Source: Armatimonadota bacterium
GTDB taxonomy: Bacteria > Armatimonadota > HRBIN16
DNA: 64,000 bases
NCBI GenBank assembly: GCA_026003195.1
Contig: BPGU01000002.1
Location: forward strand, 310,001 to 374,000
Direction: 5' to 3'
Below the pieces are notes generated by a model. That model worked only from the letters and a program-made list of their open reading frames with translations, ran no database searches and had not been told where the DNA came from. Shown piece by piece: positions 26,468 to 34,291 of the stretch. The number at the start of each line of letters is the position of its first letter. Positions within the stretch are counted from its first letter, which is position 1. A program made the position numbers and the translations under genes.

Positions 26468-27523
26468 TCACGACGGAGTGTACCCTTCCGATACCCCACG
26501 CCCGGAACGCGGTGGTTTCACCTGCAGCACCTCGTGCGCCGCTTGCAGCACATCCTCTTCTTTCACCGCATACAGGTGCTGGTGTATGAGTTCCTGCGTG
26601 GGGCGTACCCCCTCCGGCAACGGTACGGTCAGTGCGCGGTGGCAGCCGTGGTCGTGTGCCCAGCGCTGGAACTTGTGCGGGGCGAATATCGCCACCGTAG
26701 GCGTGCCGAAAGCCACCGCCGCGTGCATCATACCCGTGTCATTGCCGATAAGCAGGTCCACCTCCGCCAGCAATGCCAGCGCCTCGCGCAAGCTGGTACG
26801 CCCCACCATGTTCAGCGCGCCGTCTTTGAATGATGCCGCCACCTGTTCCGCCACATCCTGCTCGTTATTCGCCCCCAGCAGGATGACCTGAAAACCGCAC
26901 TCTTTCTGCAGCTGTTGTGCCACCCAGATAAACCCTTCCGTGCGCCAGCGTTTGACGTATGCATCGTTCGATCCGGGCTGTACTAACAGTATCGGCACGC
27001 CGAGGTCTATTCCTTCCTTCGTCAGGCGGTCGCGAATCGCCTCACGCTCCTCAGGGGTCACCCACAGTTCCATGTGCGTGCCCTGTGCCGGCGCGTCGCA
27101 TGCCTCCGCCACGTCCAGCAGGTGCAGAATCTCGTGCTTGGGTGGTTCGTACGGCACTCTCCTGGTGAGCAGAAAGCCTCTGCCTTCGGTGTCAAAGCCC
27201 ACGCGCTGCGGTATCCGTGCCATAAACGCCAGCACCGCGCTGCTGAGCGAACGGTTGAACAGCACCGCCAGGTCGTAATTCTTCCGACGCAGCACACGCC
27301 ACATCTCCAGGTCCACCCTGCGACGGGCTGCAACCGGGCGTGCCAGATATTCGTGCACATACGGACAACCGCGCAGCAGCTCTTCAGCCGCGGGGTTCGA
27401 GAGCAACGTCACGCGTGCTTGCGGATAGCGTGTCGCCAGCGCACGCATCGCAGGAACCGCCACAATGGTATCCCCCAGATAGCGGGACTTGGTGACTATC
27501 AAGATACGGTTGGGATCAGGCAT
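26468..27523 (-). CDS. Glycosyltransferase family 9 (heptosyltransferase-like)
   Basis: This 351-residue GT9 protein likely adds a heptose or related sugar to the LPS core. It begins RILIVTKSRYLGDTIVAVPA, in which the conserved Asp follows the glycine, and continues with ALATRYPQARVTLLSNP. The C-terminal donor domain includes LLVQPGSNDAYVKRW and the nucleotide-sugar motif LLIGNDTGMMHAAVAFGTP, as in WaaF/WaaC. Its start overlaps the upstream GT9 gene by eight bases, and the two follow an LpxL-like gene, so they form an LPS operon. The last about 20 residues (SGRGVSEGYTPS) are not conserved. Donor and acceptor cannot be told from sequence. Confidence 0.88.
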   Translation of the reverse strand: MPDPNRILIVTKSRYLGDTIVAVPAMRALATRYPQARVTLLSNPAAEELLRGCPYVHEYLARPVAARRRVDLEMWRVLRRKNYDLAVLFNRSLSSAVLAFMARIPQRVGFDTEGRGFLLTRRVPYEPPKHEILHLLDVAEACDAPAQGTHMELWVTPEEREAIRDRLTKEGIDLGVPILLVQPGSNDAYVKRWRTEGFIWVAQQLQKECGFQVILLGANNEQDVAEQVAASFKDGALNMVGRTSLREALALLAEVDLLIGNDTGMMHAAVAFGTPTVAIFAPHKFQRWAHDHGCHRALTVPLPEGVRPTQELIHQHLYAVKEEDVLQAAHEVLQVKPPRSGRGVSEGYTPS

Positions 27524-28595
27524 GGGTCGTTACCTCCAGCAGAGTGCGTTCCAGCATGTGCATCACTTCCGAAACGGTAATCCTGTCCATACAGTCAGAG
27601 TGCTTACGACGCGGGTGGCTCTGGCATATTGGACACTCGTGCTGATGCGTAATCAGTCGGTGCTCCTGCCCGTAGGGCGAGGTACGCAGATGGTTGGTGG
27701 GACCGTACAGTCCGATGACCGGTTTGCCCTGCGCGACAGAGATATGGGCGGAGCCGGTATCCCCGCAGAGGTGCACGAGGCTTCTGCGCAGGATGGCGGC
27801 GAGCTCCTTCAGATTGGTCCTGCCCACCATGTCCGCGAAGGGCACCGACGTTCGGGAGCGGATGTCGTCTGCCAGCGGGCGGTCCGCTGAACCCCCTACC
27901 AGCACCACCGGAATCTGATATTGGCGGTCAATTCGTGTGATGACTTCCGCCCACCGCTCGGTGCGCCAGCGTTTGAACGGCTGGCCAGCGGACGGGTTGA
28001 TGGAAACGAAGCCTTCTGGTGGGGAAATGCCTTCCTCTTCCAGCAGGTGACAAACCTTCTCGTCCGTCTCCGGTGGGATGAACAGCGGAAACTCCACCGG
28101 CTCCGTCTGCGCGCCTAAATAGCGTGCTACATCCAGATATTCCTGAACCACGTGTACGCTGGTCGGTTGCTTGGGCACCACCCGGTTGAACAGCCACGCC
28201 CCCTCGCGCTGCCAGTGGTAACCGATGCGGACAGGCGCACCGGTCAACCACGCGACCACCGCGCTTTTGAGCAACCCCTGCAGGTCTATTGTCAGCTGGA
28301 AGCGGCGAGAGCGCAGGGTACCGACTAAACGGCGCACTTCCTGCCACGTGCGCGGGTGCCAGGCGCCATGGCGCCACGCTTTGCCGGGTATGGTGATCAC
28401 CTCGTGCAGGTAGGGGTTGCCGGTGACCATCTCCGCACAACGCTCTTCGGTAATCCAGGTGATTTGCAGGTGGGGAAAACTGCGCTTGAGGGCAGCGGAG
28501 ACGGGCAAAGCGTGCACCACATCGCCGATGGAGCTGAGCTTCACAATAGCGACCCGCTGGATACGCTGCATATCAACGCGCGGCGCTTGTCGCAT
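27516..28595 (-). CDS. Glycosyltransferase family 9 (WaaC/WaaF-like heptosyltransferase)
   Basis: This second GT9 protein has 359 residues. Its N-terminal domain starts RVAIVKLSSIGDVVHALPV, the classic heptosyltransferase I motif, followed by LKRSFPHLQITWITEERCAE and LTIDLQGLLKSAVVAWL. The donor domain has INPSAGQPFKRW and LCGDTGSAHISVAQGKPVIG. A small Cys/His cluster (HECPICQSHPRRKHSDCM) near residue 330 is common in this family. ATG 28595 has GGAGGAGGT upstream and overlaps the acyltransferase stop by 23 bases. The paired transferases imply an LPS-type core and therefore an outer membrane. Confidence 0.9.
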   Translation of the reverse strand: MRQAPRVDMQRIQRVAIVKLSSIGDVVHALPVSAALKRSFPHLQITWITEERCAEMVTGNPYLHEVITIPGKAWRHGAWHPRTWQEVRRLVGTLRSRRFQLTIDLQGLLKSAVVAWLTGAPVRIGYHWQREGAWLFNRVVPKQPTSVHVVQEYLDVARYLGAQTEPVEFPLFIPPETDEKVCHLLEEEGISPPEGFVSINPSAGQPFKRWRTERWAEVITRIDRQYQIPVVLVGGSADRPLADDIRSRTSVPFADMVGRTNLKELAAILRRSLVHLCGDTGSAHISVAQGKPVIGLYGPTNHLRTSPYGQEHRLITHQHECPICQSHPRRKHSDCMDRITVSEVMHMLERTLLEVTTHA

Positions 28596-29559
28596 AGACC
28601 TCCTCCGGCGGGCGCGTTTTCCAGCGATTGTGCAACCACAGCCATTGCGAGGGGTGTTTGCGCACCTGTTGCTCGATGAGTGCGGTAATACGCGCCATCG
28701 TCTCGGTCACGTCGCGCTCCTTGTCCTCCGAGGGCTGCACCACGAGCGGGGGCAACATCTCGAACAGATAGGTATTATCCGGCTGGCGCGTACAGAACAC
28801 CGGCAACAGAGGAGCACCGCTGCGCAAAGCGAGCAGAGCAGGACCCGCTACTGTTCCCGCTAATCTGCCGAAAAAGTGCACGAACACATCGCCGGCGTTT
28901 TGGTCAGGAAGCAACGCCACCAGCTCGTTGCGCTTCAATGCCTGCAGTACCGGGCGAGCCGCCTGCCCTCTCGGTATGACCCGATAGCCCCCGCGCTCGC
29001 GAAGCTGGTTGACCAGCACTGTAGTCACCGAATCGTCGGCGTCGCGTGCTACCACGTTCAAGATATATCCCTTGCATTGTGCGAGGTATCGCGCGGCGAT
29101 TTCCCAGTTGCCGTAATGCGCAGTGATGATGAGCGTACCTTTGCCCTGCTGAACGCACCAGTGCAGGTGTTCCTCGCCTACCAGGGTCACCATCCGACGC
29201 AGATCGTCCGGTGACAAACCATCCCCCACCAGAAACTCCATCAAGGATTTGGCAAAATGGATAAATACCTGTTCGGCTAACCGACGGCATTCCTCTTCAG
29301 ACAAGGACTCTCCGTATGCCATCTGCAGGTTCCGCTCGGCGACAGTGCGGTACCGGCGCGACAGCCGATAAGCCAGCCGCCCTAATCGCTCACCTATCCT
29401 GTACAGCACAGGTAGCGGCGTGCGCTTTGCCAGAGAGTGTAGTGCCAGCAGCGCGATGCGTCCGGCAAAGCCACTGACGCGCTTGAGCACACCTATTCGC
29501 TTCTGAGGCGGTGGCACACTCTTTTCAGATTTTGCGTGTCGTCCGTTTCCTCCGTTCAT
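28573..29559 (-). CDS. Lipid A biosynthesis (lauroyl) acyltransferase, LpxL/HtrB family
   Basis: This 328-residue protein transfers a secondary acyl chain to lipid A precursors at the inner membrane. It shows the catalytic HX4E motif in LIITAHYGNWEIAARYL, the NLQMAYGESLSEEE segment, ALLPDQNAGDVFVHFFGR with GTVAGPALLALRSGAPLLPV, and a C-terminal HPSQWLWLHNRWKTRP. All are diagnostic for the LPLAT/LpxL family. ATG 29559 lacks a ribosome-binding site but sits about seven bases after a TATAAT, which suggests a leaderless transcript. It heads an operon with two GT9 genes. Which acyl chain and precursor are used is unknown. Confidence 0.92.
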   Translation of the reverse strand: MNGGNGRHAKSEKSVPPPQKRIGVLKRVSGFAGRIALLALHSLAKRTPLPVLYRIGERLGRLAYRLSRRYRTVAERNLQMAYGESLSEEECRRLAEQVFIHFAKSLMEFLVGDGLSPDDLRRMVTLVGEEHLHWCVQQGKGTLIITAHYGNWEIAARYLAQCKGYILNVVARDADDSVTTVLVNQLRERGGYRVIPRGQAARPVLQALKRNELVALLPDQNAGDVFVHFFGRLAGTVAGPALLALRSGAPLLPVFCTRQPDNTYLFEMLPPLVVQPSEDKERDVTETMARITALIEQQVRKHPSQWLWLHNRWKTRPPEEVYATSAAR

Positions 29560-29562
29560 TCT

Positions 29563-29598
29563 GGGTATTATAATACCCCCGCCGAGGCGAAACGGCAA
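29563..29598 (-). promoter_or_regulatory. Palindromic promoter of the LPS operon (possibly leaderless)
   Basis: GGGTATTATAATACCC (29563-29578) is a perfect 16-base palindrome containing TATTAT/TATAAT in both directions. On the minus strand TTGCCG (29598-29593) is 17 bases from TATTAT, and the predicted transcription start falls at or within three bases of the acyltransferase ATG. The plus-strand copy could serve the divergent YjbH-like gene at 29673. Confidence 0.6.
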
Positions 29599-29672
29599 GG
29601 GCAGAGGAGTTGAAAGTACCTGCGACGAAGATAGTAGAACCTTAATCCTGGTGCGAAGGAGGAGTACACAAA

Positions 29673-30320
29673 ATGAAAAAGCTGTTTGCCATCGCCATTG
29701 GCGCTGCGTGCGCTTTACCCGTTCTGGCGCAAAGCACCATCTTGCCCTCACGCAGCGGCACCATTTTTGGTCCGACCGGCTTGTTCAGCGTGCCCACCGC
29801 CGACGTGCTGACCGCACGAAAGTTTCAAATAGGTACACACTTCGGGCGCGATCTGAGCACCGTAGCGGTCAACATGGGCATTGCGAACTTCGTCGAGGTG
29901 GGCGTCGCCTACCTGGACCGTGACGACGCCGACAACCGTACCATTGCCAGCGGCAAGGTGCAGTTCATCCCCACCGGCTTTGAGAATCTGAAAATCGGCG
30001 TCGGGGTGATCGATATCGCGAAGGCAGTGGAGCGAACCGGCTATATCATGGTCACCACCCGCGCGAAGGTTCCGGTGGAGGTGGAAGACACCGTATCACA
30101 GATTATCCTGCACGCAGGCTACGGCACGGGGTTGTTCCGCGAAAAGATTATCGGTGGTGCAGAGGGTGTGATCGACGGAAAGTGGCGAGTGATTCTGGAG
30201 TACGACGGAGATAACGTCAACGGCGGCTTGCGCTACAGCCATGATGAGTATCTGCGCTTGCAAGCAGGCATCCTGCGCAATCAGCTGTTCTTTAGTGCGG
30301 GGTATACGCTGGAGTTCTAG
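29673..30320 (+). CDS. YjbH-domain outer-membrane protein (short form)
   Basis: This 215-residue exported protein has a signal peptide (MKKLFAIAIGAACALPVLAQ). The body begins FGPTGLFSVPTADVLTARKFQIGTHF, which resembles the start of YjbH-type exopolysaccharide lipoproteins and barrels (PTG-hydrophobic-PTA). Alternating strands such as IANFVEVGVAYLDRD, LKIGVGVIDIA and WRVILEYDGDNVNGGLRYSH continue to a terminal aromatic residue (SAGYTLEF), as in outer-membrane barrels. AAGGAGGAG precedes the ATG. Full YjbH proteins are much longer, so this is a small barrel of perhaps eight to ten strands. The function is not established; export or surface polysaccharide is one possibility. Confidence 0.65.
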   Translation: MKKLFAIAIGAACALPVLAQSTILPSRSGTIFGPTGLFSVPTADVLTARKFQIGTHFGRDLSTVAVNMGIANFVEVGVAYLDRDDADNRTIASGKVQFIPTGFENLKIGVGVIDIAKAVERTGYIMVTTRAKVPVEVEDTVSQIILHAGYGTGLFREKIIGGAEGVIDGKWRVILEYDGDNVNGGLRYSHDEYLRLQAGILRNQLFFSAGYTLEF

Positions 30321-30373
30321 CAGTTGGTCAGCACCGACCATTGCGACGTTGACGTTCCGATTGGTCCTTGTGC

Positions 30374-30490
30374 CATTCTGAACGAGGCGAAGAATCTCGC
30401 CGTCGCGATGGGCTGGGGTGCTTCGCTGGCGCTCAGCATGACAGGAAAACATACCAACCGTGTCAATCTGAGCGCAGCGAAGAGTCTCAG
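30374..30490 (+). repeat. Dispersed repeat R2 (paired GCGAAGAATC/GCTTCGC unit)
   Basis: ATTCTGAACGAGGCGAAGAA (from about 30375) and GCTTCGCTGGCGCTCAGCAT (to about 30439) form inverted ends of one unit. A second partial unit, AATCTGAGCGCAGCGAAGAG, follows at 30465. Similar motifs occur at 46962-46992 and 49983-50009. This kind of short palindromic repeat is widespread in environmental bacterial genomes. The 230-base gap between the YjbH-like and DUF6807 genes holds little else. Confidence 0.65.
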
Positions 30491-30552
30491 CTCGCGCTAC
30501 CAGGGGATGTTTCGCTAACGTTCCATATGGCAAAGGAAAAGGAGGTGACATC

Positions 30553-31740
30553 ATGAAGTTCTTTGCGCTCGCTGGCTGCCTGGTGCTGTGCATCGCCTGT
30601 GTCGCTGCTCTGGGGGCGGGATCCGAAATTCGGCTGAACGTGCGTACCCAGGGAGATGCCCCCACTCTTGTCATTGCGAACCTGCCGCCCGCAGTGAAAA
30701 CGAACGAGGTGCGTTTGCTCCTGCTGCCCCGGCGCGTGGAGGTGCCCTGTGATGTTCGGTTAGCAGATAAAGGCGTCCGTCAGCTGGTGTGGATACATCC
30801 GGGAGGTAAACGGGAGTACGTGGTAGAGACAAAAGCTCCTTCCTGTCCCCTGCTCTGGGAAACGCGGCTGAAGGAGAACGCTCTCGAAATCACTCGCAGT
30901 GGGAAACTGGTAGCCGGCTACGTCTTCTCCGGTGCTACTAAACCCTACCTTTACCCCATTCACGCCCAAACCGGAGTGCCCATGACTCGCGCCTACCCGA
31001 TGGAGCAGCGCGAAGGCGAGTCCACCGACCACCCTCATCAACGTTCTTTCTGGTTCACACACGGTGATGTGAACGGCGTTGATTTCTGGGGTGAAATCGG
31101 AGCAAAGGGACGTATCGTACACCGTGAGTTTTCGGACATCTCTGGCGGGCGTGTGGGCACGTTCATTATCACACGCAACGAGTGGCGCACCCCGCAGGGG
31201 CAGGCACTGTGCACCGACACTCGCGAAGTATGTGTGTATGACATGGACGACCTGCGCATTATCGACTTCACCGTGACCATCCGCGCCGGCGACCAGCCGT
31301 TACGCTTTGGCGATACGAAAGAGGGCACCTTCGGCATCCGTATCCCCACCAGCATGGAGCAGCGTCACGGGAAAGGCGCCATACTGACCGCGGAGGGCAA
31401 GCGAGACAGGGAAGCATGGGGCACACGCGCCGTCTGGTGCACCTACAGCGGGGATATAGGGGGCGAGGTCTACAGTATCTCCGTGTTCGACCATCCCCAC
31501 AATCCGCACCACCCCACCTACTGGCACGTGCGCGACTATGGGCTGTTTGCCGCCAACCCGTTCGGCTGGCACGACTTCCAGAACAACCCGAACGTGGACG
31601 GCAGCATCACCGTTCCCGCCGGTGGTCAGATAACGTTCCGCTACCGCACCATCTTTGCGAAGGGGGCGATACCTGCGGAGAGGCTGAATGCACTGTACGA
31701 GGCGTTCGCTACGCCTGCGAAAGTAGAAATTGCTCTTTAG
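30553..31740 (+). CDS. DUF6807 (PmoA-like) secreted protein
   Basis: This 395-residue protein starts with a signal peptide (MKFFALAGCLVLCIACVAALGAG). The body matches the DUF6807 family, annotated in some databases as PmoA-like because of distant similarity: SGATKPYLYPIHAQTG, DHPHQRSFWFTHGDVNGVDFW, FGIRIPTSM, VWCTYSGDIGGEVYSISVFD, HPHNPHHPTYWHVRDYGLFAANPFG. The conserved His and Asp residues in DHPHQ and HPHNPHHPTYW suggest a sugar- or metal-binding site. These proteins are common in Planctomycetota and Armatimonadota sugar-utilisation loci, but no biochemical role is settled. AAGGAGGTGACATC precedes the ATG. The neighbours downstream are the cytochrome c maturation genes, from which it is separated by its own promoter. 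Confidence 0.85.
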   Translation: MKFFALAGCLVLCIACVAALGAGSEIRLNVRTQGDAPTLVIANLPPAVKTNEVRLLLLPRRVEVPCDVRLADKGVRQLVWIHPGGKREYVVETKAPSCPLLWETRLKENALEITRSGKLVAGYVFSGATKPYLYPIHAQTGVPMTRAYPMEQREGESTDHPHQRSFWFTHGDVNGVDFWGEIGAKGRIVHREFSDISGGRVGTFIITRNEWRTPQGQALCTDTREVCVYDMDDLRIIDFTVTIRAGDQPLRFGDTKEGTFGIRIPTSMEQRHGKGAILTAEGKRDREAWGTRAVWCTYSGDIGGEVYSISVFDHPHNPHHPTYWHVRDYGLFAANPFGWHDFQNNPNVDGSITVPAGGQITFRYRTIFAKGAIPAERLNALYEAFATPAKVEIAL

Positions 31741-31750
31741 GGCATCTACT

Positions 31751-31779
31751 TTGTTTCTCTCACCGCAATCGGGTATACT
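31751..31779 (+). promoter_or_regulatory. Promoter of the ccm operon
   Basis: TTGTTT (31751-31756) and TATACT (31774-31779) are separated by exactly 17 bases, 16 bases before the ccmA ATG. This is a good sigma-70-type promoter for the ccmABCDEF-panD operon. Confidence 0.7.
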
Positions 31780-31794
31780 TTGCTTGGAGAAGCG

Positions 31795-32415
31795 ATGGGA
31801 TGGCAAATCGAGCTCCGGCGGGTGAGCAAAGTTTTTGATGAGCGTAGCGTGCTACGCAATATATCGGCGACGGTGACCGCCCCCGGGGCGTGGACGATAC
31901 TGGGACCCAACGGCAGTGGCAAAAGCACCCTGCTGCGTATCATCGCAGGGTTACTGACGCCCACAGAGGGCGAGGTGTTGTACCTTTACAATGGAGAACG
32001 CTTAAGCGCACACCAGCGAAGGCAGGCGGTGGGTATGGTCGCACCCGACATCGCCCTGTATCGCCCGTTGACCGCAATGGAGAACCTGCGGTTCTATGCG
32101 AGGGCGCGCGGGCTGAGCGTACGGGATAGCGACCTGCTGGAGTGGCTGGAGCGGGTGCGCCTCCGCCAGCGTGCGCACGACCCGATAGCCACCTTCTCCA
32201 CCGGCATGACACAAAGGCTGAAGGTACTGACTGCGCTGGTGCATCGCCCGCCTGTGTTGTTGCTAGATGAGCCGGGCAGTAACCTGGACCAGGCGGGGAT
32301 GGAGTTCATTCGCGAGACGGTACAGGAACAGGCAAAACATGGCATCGTTCTCATCGCCACCAACGACAGTCGAGAGCTGGGCTACGGAGAACCGCTCCTC
32401 CAGCTGGGCGCGTGA
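31795..32415 (+). CDS. ccmA: Heme exporter ATP-binding protein CcmA
   Basis: This 206-residue ABC ATPase powers release of holo-CcmE in cytochrome c maturation system I. The Walker A motif is LGPNGSGKSTLLRI, the Q-loop region is AVGMVAPDIALY, the signature is FSTGMTQRLKVLTAL, and Walker B is PPVLLLDEPGSNLD. The signature is slightly altered from LSGGQ, as is common in CcmA. ATG 31795 has TTGGAGAAG upstream; an in-frame TTG at 31780 is less likely. It is the first gene of ccmABCDEF and overlaps ccmB. The operon supplies the apparatus for the octaheme reductase encoded at 17327. Confidence 0.9.
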   Translation: MGWQIELRRVSKVFDERSVLRNISATVTAPGAWTILGPNGSGKSTLLRIIAGLLTPTEGEVLYLYNGERLSAHQRRQAVGMVAPDIALYRPLTAMENLRFYARARGLSVRDSDLLEWLERVRLRQRAHDPIATFSTGMTQRLKVLTALVHRPPVLLLDEPGSNLDQAGMEFIRETVQEQAKHGIVLIATNDSRELGYGEPLLQLGA

Positions 32416-33073
32416 GGCAGTCGCCGTCTTCGCGAAGGACTGGTTGCTGGAGCTGCGCACGCGGGTAGCACTGGGGGCAGTGGTGCTCTTTGCGGTGACA
32501 TCGGTGGTCGCTTCCGGTTTTGCGCTCGCGCCGCCGTCGGGTGTGTCCGCTGAGGTGAAGGCAGCACTGCTGTGGGTGGTTGTCTTCTTCGCGGCGGTGG
32601 CGGGTCTGTCGCGTGCGTTTGTGGTGGAAGAGGAAACGCGCACGGCGGACGCTCTCCGACTGGCGGTATCGCCTGCGGGGGTGTTCATGGGCAAACTGGC
32701 GTTTAATGTGGTGCTAATGTGGGCGCTGTGTCTGATTACGGTGCCGCTCTATCTGGTGCTGCTGGAAGCACCGCTGGGCAACGCCAGCCTGCTCCTCACG
32801 ATAGTGATGCTGGGCAGTAGCGCGCTGGCGTGCGCGACCACAGCGGTTGGTGCGATTGTGGCGAAAGCCACAATGCGCGGAGCGCTGTTTGGGGTGCTGT
32901 CGTTTCCGGTGGCTCTGCCACCCTTGCTGGTAGCCATTCACGCTACTAAGGCGGCATGGTTGAGCGAGAACGCCTGGCGCGTGGCGATGGGCGACCTGCA
33001 GGTGCTGATGGGGTTTATACTGGTGATTGTGCCAGCGTCTTTGCTGGTGTTTGAACATATCTGGAGCGAGTGA
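32339..33073 (+). CDS. ccmB: Heme exporter membrane protein CcmB
   Basis: This 244-residue integral membrane protein is the permease partner of CcmA. The N-terminal about 30 residues overlap ccmA in another frame, and conserved sequence starts at WAREAVAVFAKDWLLELRTRV, the usual CcmB entry (a charged helix before TM1). Six hydrophobic segments follow, including LGAVVLFAVTSVVASGFAL, ALLWVVVFFAAVAGLSRAF and GALFGVLSFPVALPPLLVA. The EEETRTADALRLAV loop is typical of CcmB. ATG 32339 is the first convenient start; the true start could lie later, since the family is usually near 220 residues. Confidence 0.88.
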   Translation: MASFSSPPTTVESWATENRSSSWAREAVAVFAKDWLLELRTRVALGAVVLFAVTSVVASGFALAPPSGVSAEVKAALLWVVVFFAAVAGLSRAFVVEEETRTADALRLAVSPAGVFMGKLAFNVVLMWALCLITVPLYLVLLEAPLGNASLLLTIVMLGSSALACATTAVGAIVAKATMRGALFGVLSFPVALPPLLVAIHATKAAWLSENAWRVAMGDLQVLMGFILVIVPASLLVFEHIWSE

Positions 33074-33075
33074 TC

Positions 33076-33777
33076 ATGCACACAACAGGCAAGATACTCA
33101 CGGGTATCTGGATTGCCGCAGTGACGGTAGCCGCCTTCCTCTGGCTTCCGCCCGCTCAGGGTTTCCGCAGCCCGGAAGCTGCACGCATCGTGGTGTTCCA
33201 TGTTCCCTGCGCCATTCTGACCTTCGTGGCATTTCTGCTCAACGCCGTGTATTCCTGGAGCTACCTGCGAACGAGGCATCCGCTAACCGATGCCAAGGCG
33301 AACGCGGCAGCAGAGCTGGGAATGCTATTCGCGGTGCTGGCAACGGTCACTGGCTCGCTGTTCGCGATGGAGCAGTGGGGCAGCGCGTGGAACTGGGACC
33401 CCCGCGAGACCTCTATCGTGATGCTCATGCTGGTATACGCGGCATACTTCGTCCTGCGCGGTGCAGTGGAGGAAAAGAGCAAACGCGCGCGCCTGTCGGC
33501 GGCATACGCCTTGCTTGCTTTTCCCGCGATGGTCTTCCTGATCTGGATACTACCTCGCATCGTGGAGTCGCTGCACCCGACGAACACGTTGTTCACCCGT
33601 TCGGGGCTGGACCCACGCTATCGGATAACGCTGTGGAGTTTCTTCGCAGGGCTGCTGGCGGTATTCGTGTGGATGTTCCGCCTGAGGCTCAGGGTGGAAC
33701 TGGCGGAGGCTCGCTTGCGTCAGCGATACCGCCACGACACAGCACCTGAAGCGATGCTGGCAGGAGAAGGACGATGA
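33076..33777 (+). CDS. ccmC: Heme handling protein CcmC
   Basis: This 233-residue six-helix membrane protein loads heme onto CcmE. The tryptophan-rich heme-binding signature lies in EQWGSAWNWDPRETSIVML, flanked by the conserved His in RIVVFHVPCAI and the later His in VESLHPTNTLF. These are the two external axial heme ligands of the family. GGAGCGAG precedes ATG 33076. The gene overlaps ccmD by four bases (ATGA), so translation is coupled. Confidence 0.92.
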   Translation: MHTTGKILTGIWIAAVTVAAFLWLPPAQGFRSPEAARIVVFHVPCAILTFVAFLLNAVYSWSYLRTRHPLTDAKANAAAELGMLFAVLATVTGSLFAMEQWGSAWNWDPRETSIVMLMLVYAAYFVLRGAVEEKSKRARLSAAYALLAFPAMVFLIWILPRIVESLHPTNTLFTRSGLDPRYRITLWSFFAGLLAVFVWMFRLRLRVELAEARLRQRYRHDTAPEAMLAGEGR

Positions 33778-33902
33778 ACCCATTGCTCACCTATATGATG
33801 ATCCCCCTGCTGATATGGGCAGGGATTTTCGGATACCTGTTCTGGCTGGACATGCGCTTGCGAGTGCTGGAAAAACATCTGGAAGAGGAGGCACGCGAGT
33901 GA
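33774..33902 (+). CDS. ccmD: Small membrane protein CcmD
   Basis: This tiny 42-residue protein has one hydrophobic helix (LLTYMMIPLLIWAGIFGYLFW) followed by a charged tail (DMRLRVLEKHLEEEARE). The size, the single N-out helix and the position between ccmC and ccmE identify it as CcmD, which helps release holo-CcmE from the CcmABC complex. The ATG overlaps the ccmC stop (ATGA) and its stop overlaps the ccmE GTG, so all three are coupled. Confidence 0.85.
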   Translation: MNPLLTYMMIPLLIWAGIFGYLFWLDMRLRVLEKHLEEEARE

Positions 33903-34291
33903 ACAAGGCTTATCTCGTGGCTATCGGTTTCATAGTGCTCGGGCTACTGATGGCGGGACGCGCGATGATTCAAACCATCGTGCCCTACGTTTCGGTAGCC
34001 GAAGCACGAGAGAGCACCCGCAAGGTGCAGGTGAAAGGCAAGCTGGTGCAGGGCTCCCTGCAAATGGATCCTGTCCAGAGGGAGACCCGTTTTATCATAG
34101 AGGATGCCCAAGGCGACCGGTTACCTGTTGTGCACCCCAAGCTGGCACAGGGTAACGTCGAGCAAGCCACCGAGATTGTGGCTATTGGGCAGATGCGAGG
34201 CAATGTCTTCGTGGCGGAAAAAATCCTGTACAAGTGCCCCTCCAAATATCAGGGCAAGCAGATGCAGGAGTATCAGGAGAGTTCACAATGA
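33899..34291 (+). CDS. ccmE: Cytochrome c-type heme chaperone CcmE, CxxxY type
   Basis: This 130-residue membrane-anchored protein carries heme to the apocytochrome. It has one N-terminal helix (YLVAIGFIVLGLLMAGRA) and an OB-fold periplasmic domain (VQVKGKLVQGSLQMDP, RFIIEDAQGDRLPVVHP, IVAIGQMRGNVFVAEKILYKC). The covalent heme site, HxxxY in E. coli, is here Cys113-P-S-K-Tyr117. The CxxxY form is known from archaea and some sulfate reducers, where the pathway (system I*) lacks CcmH and CcmI. The start is GTG 33899, overlapping ccmD. Residues after Tyr117 are a short hydrophilic tail. Confidence 0.92.
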   Translation: MNKAYLVAIGFIVLGLLMAGRAMIQTIVPYVSVAEARESTRKVQVKGKLVQGSLQMDPVQRETRFIIEDAQGDRLPVVHPKLAQGNVEQATEIVAIGQMRGNVFVAEKILYKCPSKYQGKQMQEYQESSQ

